A DNA stretch of 17,221 nt from JBJEFI01 sp051873875. Lineage in GTDB: Bacteria > Bacillota > Bacilli > Bacillales > Bacillaceae_G. The DNA lies in contig JBJEFI010000028.1 of assembly GCA_051873875.1 (NCBI GenBank), forward strand, positions 1 through 17,221, given 5' to 3'. Both the position numbers and the translations under genes were made by a program. This document shows, piece by piece, positions 13,768 through 17,221 of this stretch; positions within the stretch are counted from its first letter, which is position 1, and each line of letters begins with the position of its first letter. The notes beneath the pieces are model-generated. The model did no database searches. It was not told the origin of the DNA and saw only the letters and a list, made by a program, of their open reading frames with translations.

Positions 13768-13850
13768 CAGTGATGTTCTTCTATTAATGACTGAATAAAT
13801 TAGTTTTTTCAGCTAAACATATGCTTTGTTTGTATCGGTTAAAATACTAT

Positions 13851-13887
13851 AAAAAGAGAGACGCTTCTTGAGATGGAGCGTCTCTCT
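13851..13887 (-). terminator. terminator of the universal stress protein gene
   Basis: An 11-bp perfect stem (13855-13865 with 13877-13887), extendable by two pairs, followed on the minus strand by five T. Confidence 0.9.
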
Positions 13888-13893
13888 ATCTTC

Positions 13894-14352
13894 CTATTTA
13901 TCTTCATTTTCATCTTCGTTACGTACAATAAGGACGTCGCAAGAAGAATGTCGAGCGATATTTTCTGATACACTACCGATAAAGAAGCGTTCTACAGCAC
14001 TTAACCCTGTTGCACCACACATAATTAAATCAATTTTGTTTTCTGGTGCAATTTGTTTTGGAATAATTGTTTTAGGTGAACCATATTCTAATACAGTTGT
14101 GACGTAAGCTAACCCATCCTGTAAAGCTTCATCCTTATAATCACTTAATAATTGCTCAGCAAATTTAATAGCTTGTTCGGTTATTAAGTTGTTATATGCT
14201 TCAATCGCTCCTGTTTTATTTAAATCTAAGACGTGTGCAATAACTAATTCTGCGTTATTTCGTTTTGCAACACCTACTGCTTTTTTAAATGCTTTTTCTG
14301 AAGCGAGTGACCCATCCACTGCTACAAGAATTTTTTTATATTCTTGTGCCAT
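13894..14352 (-). CDS. universal stress protein, UspA family
   Basis: A 152-residue single-domain UspA-fold protein of the ATP-binding type. The N-terminus K-K-I-L-V-A-V-D13-G-S carries the nucleotide-contacting aspartate. The C-terminal G113-x2-G116-x9-G126-S127 motif, followed by H-S-S-C-D-V-L-I-V-R, is complete. These cytosolic dimers support survival under starvation, oxygen limitation or other stress; the specific role is not predictable. AAAGGGGG lies about 8 bases before ATG. The promoter has an extended -10 (TGTTATAAT) and a palindrome at the predicted start site. Confidence 0.93.
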   Translation of the reverse strand: MAQEYKKILVAVDGSLASEKAFKKAVGVAKRNNAELVIAHVLDLNKTGAIEAYNNLITEQAIKFAEQLLSDYKDEALQDGLAYVTTVLEYGSPKTIIPKQIAPENKIDLIMCGATGLSAVERFFIGSVSENIARHSSCDVLIVRNEDENEDK

Positions 14353-14377
14353 ACATAAAACCCCCTTTTATTATATA

Positions 14378-14392
14378 TGAAAGGTTCTTTCA
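14378..14392. promoter_or_regulatory. TGAAAG-N3-CTTTCA palindrome at the usp start site
   Basis: A perfect 6-bp inverted repeat around GTT that coincides with the predicted transcription start of the universal stress gene (about 14393). A further TGAAAG occurs at 14409-14414. The position suits a repressor operator. The spacing does not fit Rex. Confidence 0.4.
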
Positions 14393-14399
14393 CACATAT

Positions 14400-14408
14400 A
14401 TTATAACA
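14400..14408 (-). promoter_or_regulatory. extended -10 promoter of the universal stress gene
   Basis: Read on the minus strand: TGT-TATAAT, a perfect -10 with the TGn extension. The -35 at 17 bases (AATTAT) is poor, as is common for extended -10 promoters. Confidence 0.6.
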
Positions 14409-14519
14409 TGAAAGTCCGACGAATAATTTGAATTTTTTGTTAATCAATGAGCGTTTTCTTTGAGATTATTGTATAAAATTGTTAGAAAGGAAGTAAGAAG
14501 GAAAAAGGAGGAGATTGTT

Positions 14520-15281
14520 TTGAAGCATGCACTTGTAACAGCAGGCGCAAAAGGATTAGGGTTCATGGTTGTAAAAATACTTTTGGAACAAGGATATAAT
14601 GTAAGTGCAAGTTATCGAACATATTATGACCATATCGAACAATTACAAACTGTATATGGAAATCGAGTTCATTTTATACAGTGTGATATATTAAAAAAAG
14701 AAGAAATACAGTATTTTGTAGAAGAAGCATCTAGACGCTATGGGCCAATTGATATATTGATTAATAATGCAGGTCCTTATTACTTTCCAAAAAAGACATT
14801 CATTGAATATAGTGATGAAGAATATGAAGAATTAATGAATGGGAATGTAAAAGCTGTTTTTTATTTAATGAAAGAAGTTATTCCGATGATGCGTAAACAA
14901 AAATTTGGACGCATTATTAACTATGGTTATCAAGGTGCAAGCCATGGAGATGGGTGGATGTATCGCTCTGTTTTTGCAGCAGCGAAAAGTGCCCTAGCCT
15001 CTATTACAAAAACAGTAGCCTATGAAGAAGCCCCTTATGGAATTACTGTGAATATGGTTTGTCCTGGAGATATTATTGGAGATTTAAAGGAAAAGACCAT
15101 TGAAGAAGCGAAAGATAGTAAAGAGCATCTTGCAAGAATTGGTCGGGCAGGAAGTGGGGAGGATATCGGAAGGATAATCGCTTTTTTATGTGAAGAAAAG
15201 GCTTCTTTCATTACAGGGAGCATTATTGACGTAAATGGGGGAGTGGATGTAACACATCGTTATTTATATCAAAATGAATAA
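14520..15281 (+). CDS. short-chain dehydrogenase/reductase-like protein lacking catalytic Tyr and Ser (YtkK-like)
   Basis: A 253-residue Rossmann-fold protein of the SDR superfamily, resembling FabG-type reductases and, from memory, B. subtilis YtkK. The cofactor loop is T7-A-G-A-K-G-L-G14 (first Gly shifted by one), N82-N-A-G85 is intact, and N109 and P182-G are in place. However, the YxxxK motif reads F152-A-A-A-K156, and the usual catalytic serine region is N134-Y-G-Y-Q with no Ser. The active site therefore keeps Asn and Lys but not Ser and Tyr. Translation starts at TTG, 6 bases after a superb AAGGAGGAGA site (14505-14514); an in-frame TTG at 14460 has no such site. The gene ends 86 bases before ald with no terminator between, so co-transcription is possible. 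NAD(P) binding is likely; catalysis is uncertain. Confidence 0.85.
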   Translation: MKHALVTAGAKGLGFMVVKILLEQGYNVSASYRTYYDHIEQLQTVYGNRVHFIQCDILKKEEIQYFVEEASRRYGPIDILINNAGPYYFPKKTFIEYSDEEYEELMNGNVKAVFYLMKEVIPMMRKQKFGRIINYGYQGASHGDGWMYRSVFAAAKSALASITKTVAYEEAPYGITVNMVCPGDIIGDLKEKTIEEAKDSKEHLARIGRAGSGEDIGRIIAFLCEEKASFITGSIIDVNGGVDVTHRYLYQNE

Positions 15282-15367
15282 CAAGTCTTAAGCGTGAATG
15301 TATATGAATGTGATAAAATGGAAATTGTATGATTTGCTTATGAATATAAGTGAGGGGGAAAAGGGCA

Positions 15368-16498
15368 ATGAGAATTGGAGTTCCAAAAGAGATAAAAAAT
15401 AATGAAAATCGCGTGGCAATGACACCAGCTGGAGTTGTTGATTTAGTACGTTTTGGTCATGAAGTATTAATTGAGAGCGGTGCTGGAGTAGGATCTGGTT
15501 TTACGAATGAAGAATACGTACAAGCTGGAGCTATCATTGTCGAAACAGCCCAAGAGGCATGGGAAGCTGAAATGGTAATGAAGGTAAAAGAACCACTTCC
15601 AAGTGAATATGGTTATTTTAGAGAAGGTTTAATCCTCTTTACTTATTTACATTTAGCACCTGAACCAGAATTAACAACAGCACTAATTAACAATAAAGTA
15701 GTCGGAATTGCCTATGAAACAGTCCAATTAGCGAATGGTTCTTTACCATTATTAACACCAATGAGTGAAGTAGCTGGTCGGATGGCGACACAGATTGGTG
15801 CCCAATTCCTTGAGAAAATCCATGGTGGAAAAGGTATTTTACTAGGTGGAGTACCGGGGGTTCGTCGTGGAAAAGTAACAGTTATTGGTGGCGGTGTAGC
15901 CGGAACAAATGCGGCGAAAGTAGCGGTTGGATTAGGTGCTGATGTAACGATTATTGACTTAAATCCAGATCGCCTACGTCAGTTAGATGATATTTTTAGA
16001 AATGAAATTACGACATTAATGTCAAATCCATATAACATTGCAGAGGCAGTAAAAGAATCTGATTTAGTAGTTGGGGCTGTTTTAATCCCAGGGGCAAAAG
16101 CACCAAAGTTAGTAACAGAAGAAATGATTAAATCAATGGAACCAGGTTCTGTTGTAATCGATATTGCTATTGACCAAGGTGGTATTTTTGAAACGACAGA
16201 CCGAATTACAACACATGAATTTCCAACCTATGTAAAGGATGACGTTGTTCACTATGCAGTTGCCAATATGCCTGGTGCAGTACCTCGTACATCGACAATT
16301 GCATTAACAAATGTAACAGTACCATATGCGGTACAAATTGCTAATAAAGGTTATCGACAAGCTTGCCTAGACAATCGTGCATTATTGGCAGGAATTAATA
16401 CACTAGATGGCTATGTAACGTATGAAGCCGTAGCCCAAGCGCATAATTTACAATATGAAGTGCCGTTAGCATTGCTGAATGCTGGGGAGAGAGTATAA
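15368..16498 (+). CDS. ald: alanine dehydrogenase Ald
   Basis: Ald interconverts L-alanine and pyruvate plus ammonia with NAD+, letting cells use alanine as carbon and nitrogen source; in B. subtilis it is needed for normal sporulation. The 376-residue length is as expected. Conserved residues are R15 in E-N-R-V-A, K74 in M-K-V-K-E-P, catalytic H95 in Y-L-H-L-A-P, the NAD loop G174-G-G-V-A-G-T-N-A-A and D269 in D-I-A-I-D-Q-G-G. The ATG at 15368 is chosen because GAGGGGG lies about 9 bases upstream; an in-frame GTG at 15350 overlaps that site. TAAAAT at 15314-15319 could be a -10 but has no good -35, so the gene may also be read from the SDR gene. Confidence 0.97.
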   Translation: MRIGVPKEIKNNENRVAMTPAGVVDLVRFGHEVLIESGAGVGSGFTNEEYVQAGAIIVETAQEAWEAEMVMKVKEPLPSEYGYFREGLILFTYLHLAPEPELTTALINNKVVGIAYETVQLANGSLPLLTPMSEVAGRMATQIGAQFLEKIHGGKGILLGGVPGVRRGKVTVIGGGVAGTNAAKVAVGLGADVTIIDLNPDRLRQLDDIFRNEITTLMSNPYNIAEAVKESDLVVGAVLIPGAKAPKLVTEEMIKSMEPGSVVIDIAIDQGGIFETTDRITTHEFPTYVKDDVVHYAVANMPGAVPRTSTIALTNVTVPYAVQIANKGYRQACLDNRALLAGINTLDGYVTYEAVAQAHNLQYEVPLALLNAGERV

Positions 16499-16511
16499 AT
16501 AGTAAATGAAG

Positions 16512-16563
16512 AAGAGGTAAGTCAAATGGTTATTGAAAATAGCCTTTGATTTACCTCTTTTTT
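16512..16563 (+). terminator. intrinsic terminator of ald
   Basis: A long imperfect stem of about 22 bp (16512-16534 with 16538-16559; G-T pairs and one bulge) followed by six T. It overlaps the 3' end of a possible minus-strand small gene. Confidence 0.88.
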
Positions 16564-16665
16564 GCTTTGGGAATACAGTGAAACTTCCATAGTGAAGCTT
16601 GTGGTAGCCATAGTTCCAAAAAATAAAACTATACCTCCAATTAATATTAATAAGAATTTTTTCAT
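16522..16665 (-). CDS. possible small exported peptide, 47 aa
   Basis: An open frame beginning M-K-K-F-L-L-I-L-I-G-G-I has a positively charged start and a hydrophobic core to about residue 18, followed by A-T-T-S-F-T, which looks like a signal peptide with a possible cleavage site near residue 25. About 20 mostly polar residues would be released. The overall layout resembles Phr-type pre-peptides, but no rap gene is present. The ribosome binding site is weak (AAGAGAAA). The last dozen codons lie within the ald terminator hairpin, so the gene may be truncated or not real. A longer in-frame start at 16716 has a GGAG site but gives an odd basic N-terminus. Confidence 0.35.
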   Translation of the reverse strand: MKKFLLILIGGIVLFFGTMATTSFTMEVSLYSQSKKEVNQRLFSITI

Positions 16666-16825
16666 GCTTAATTTCTCTTTTCGAATATGGTAAAGTTTAA
16701 TTATCTTAATTTTCATATAACTCCGGTGAGGTTTTGATAAAAAATATAATGTTCCCACATAAATTTATGATGTTTTAGTGACAAAAAGCTAAATGTAAAA
16801 AAATTAAAAGGGAGAAATGAAGATA

Positions 16826-17113
16826 ATGAGAAAAGGTTCATTAAAAAAAATTATTTTAAGTAGTATGTTAGTTATAGTCATATTGTTGATAGGTTTCCAT
16901 TCTTACAATAAGTATAGAATTGTACAAGAAACACTAGAATATTTACAAACGGAAGAACACATTAAACAAGATCAAATAAAAAAAACCAAAGGCTATTATG
17001 ATAAATTTGGTTATAAAGCGGCAATAACGTTTAAATCTCAACCTAAGGAAATTTATTTTTATACAAAAATTAATGGTAAAATTGAGCAAAATGGTCAAAG
17101 GACAGAACCATAG
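16826..17113 (+). CDS. DUF3139-like membrane-anchored small protein
   Basis: A 95-residue protein with a basic N-terminus, one membrane helix at about residues 8-25 and an extracellular domain. The order of a helical segment (E35-T-L-E-Y-L), I51-K-K, then F61-G-Y-K-A-A-I-T-F, P73-K-E-I-Y-F-Y and N83-G-K-I-E-Q fits the DUF3139 family of small Bacillus proteins of unknown function. ATG at 16826 is 11 bases from GGAG (16811-16814). An earlier ATG at 16817 is only 2 bases from it and is less likely, so three residues may be gained or lost. From the stop to the window end (17114-17221) there is only a GGGTGG motif near 17190 and an ATG at 17209 that might open a gene beyond the window. Confidence 0.62.
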   Translation: MRKGSLKKIILSSMLVIVILLIGFHSYNKYRIVQETLEYLQTEEHIKQDQIKKTKGYYDKFGYKAAITFKSQPKEIYFYTKINGKIEQNGQRTEP

Positions 17114-17221
17114 CTATCAATTTACAATACATATAACAGCTAATGAAAACATACTAGGAATTTTTCTATACAGATAAAAATTAAAAACGGGTGGCAAATA
17201 CTATTGAAATGTTTAAATTAA

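Noticed and set aside
13868..14380. Two plus-strand open frames antisense to the universal stress gene
   Set aside because: They mirror a complete UspA gene with intact motifs; no ribosome binding sites or family resemblance.
14378..14395. Rex-type operator at the universal stress gene
   Set aside because: Half-sites TGTGAA and TTCATA are separated by 7 bases and one half is imperfect; the known Rex spacing does not fit.

Overview
The window reads as core chromosome of a low-GC, endospore-forming Bacillus-like Firmicute. The evidence is AT-rich DNA, purine-rich AGGAGG-type ribosome binding sites, an alpha/beta-type small acid-soluble spore protein, a GerW (YtfJ) spore protein, CcpA-type cre boxes and many U-tailed intrinsic terminators. 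The order thiI - sspA - amidohydrolase - NAD kinase 2 - ytfI - gerW/ytfJ - tpx - ytxK - ackA matches, from memory, the conserved neighbourhood in Bacillus subtilis and the B. cereus group. No phage, plasmid, transposon, CRISPR, tRNA or rRNA was seen.

Layout. 1-3400 (+): 3' part of thiI, sspA with a strong terminator, a YtcJ-type amidohydrolase, then an unlisted 49-residue two-helix membrane peptide behind a sigma-E-like promoter. 3439-5570: NAD kinase 2 (-) diverging from the ytfI-gerW sporulation operon (+), which has a good sigma-F-like promoter. 5743-8026: tpx (+), a DUF4259 protein (-), a 100-N scaffold gap whose two flanks carry the same 55 bp, and ytxK (+). 8082-9937: an MFS exporter (-) and a YvrL-like four-helix membrane protein (+). 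10271-11990: ackA behind a cre box placed for CcpA activation, then a small haem-copper-oxidase-like membrane protein (-).

12000-12560 is the least explained stretch. It has a second cre box, an orphan plus-strand promoter and terminator pair with no ORF (candidate small RNA), a 30-bp near-palindrome and a short upstream ORF leading into an EcsC-family gene. 12567-14352: EcsC protein (+), a small predicted cytosolic protein (-) and a universal stress protein (-). 14520-17113: a short-chain dehydrogenase-like protein lacking the catalytic Tyr and Ser, alanine dehydrogenase, a possible tiny secreted peptide (-) and a DUF3139 protein (+).

Shared themes are spore development (sspA, ytfI-gerW, perhaps the 49-residue peptide), overflow carbon metabolism under CcpA (ackA, perhaps the oxidase-like gene or the small RNA) and redox or stress defence (tpx, usp, NAD kinase). 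No large new multi-gene system is visible. The points most worth following are the orphan transcription unit near 12200, the 49-residue peptide, the atypical SDR and the degenerate NAD-kinase motif. The N gap is probably an assembly artefact.
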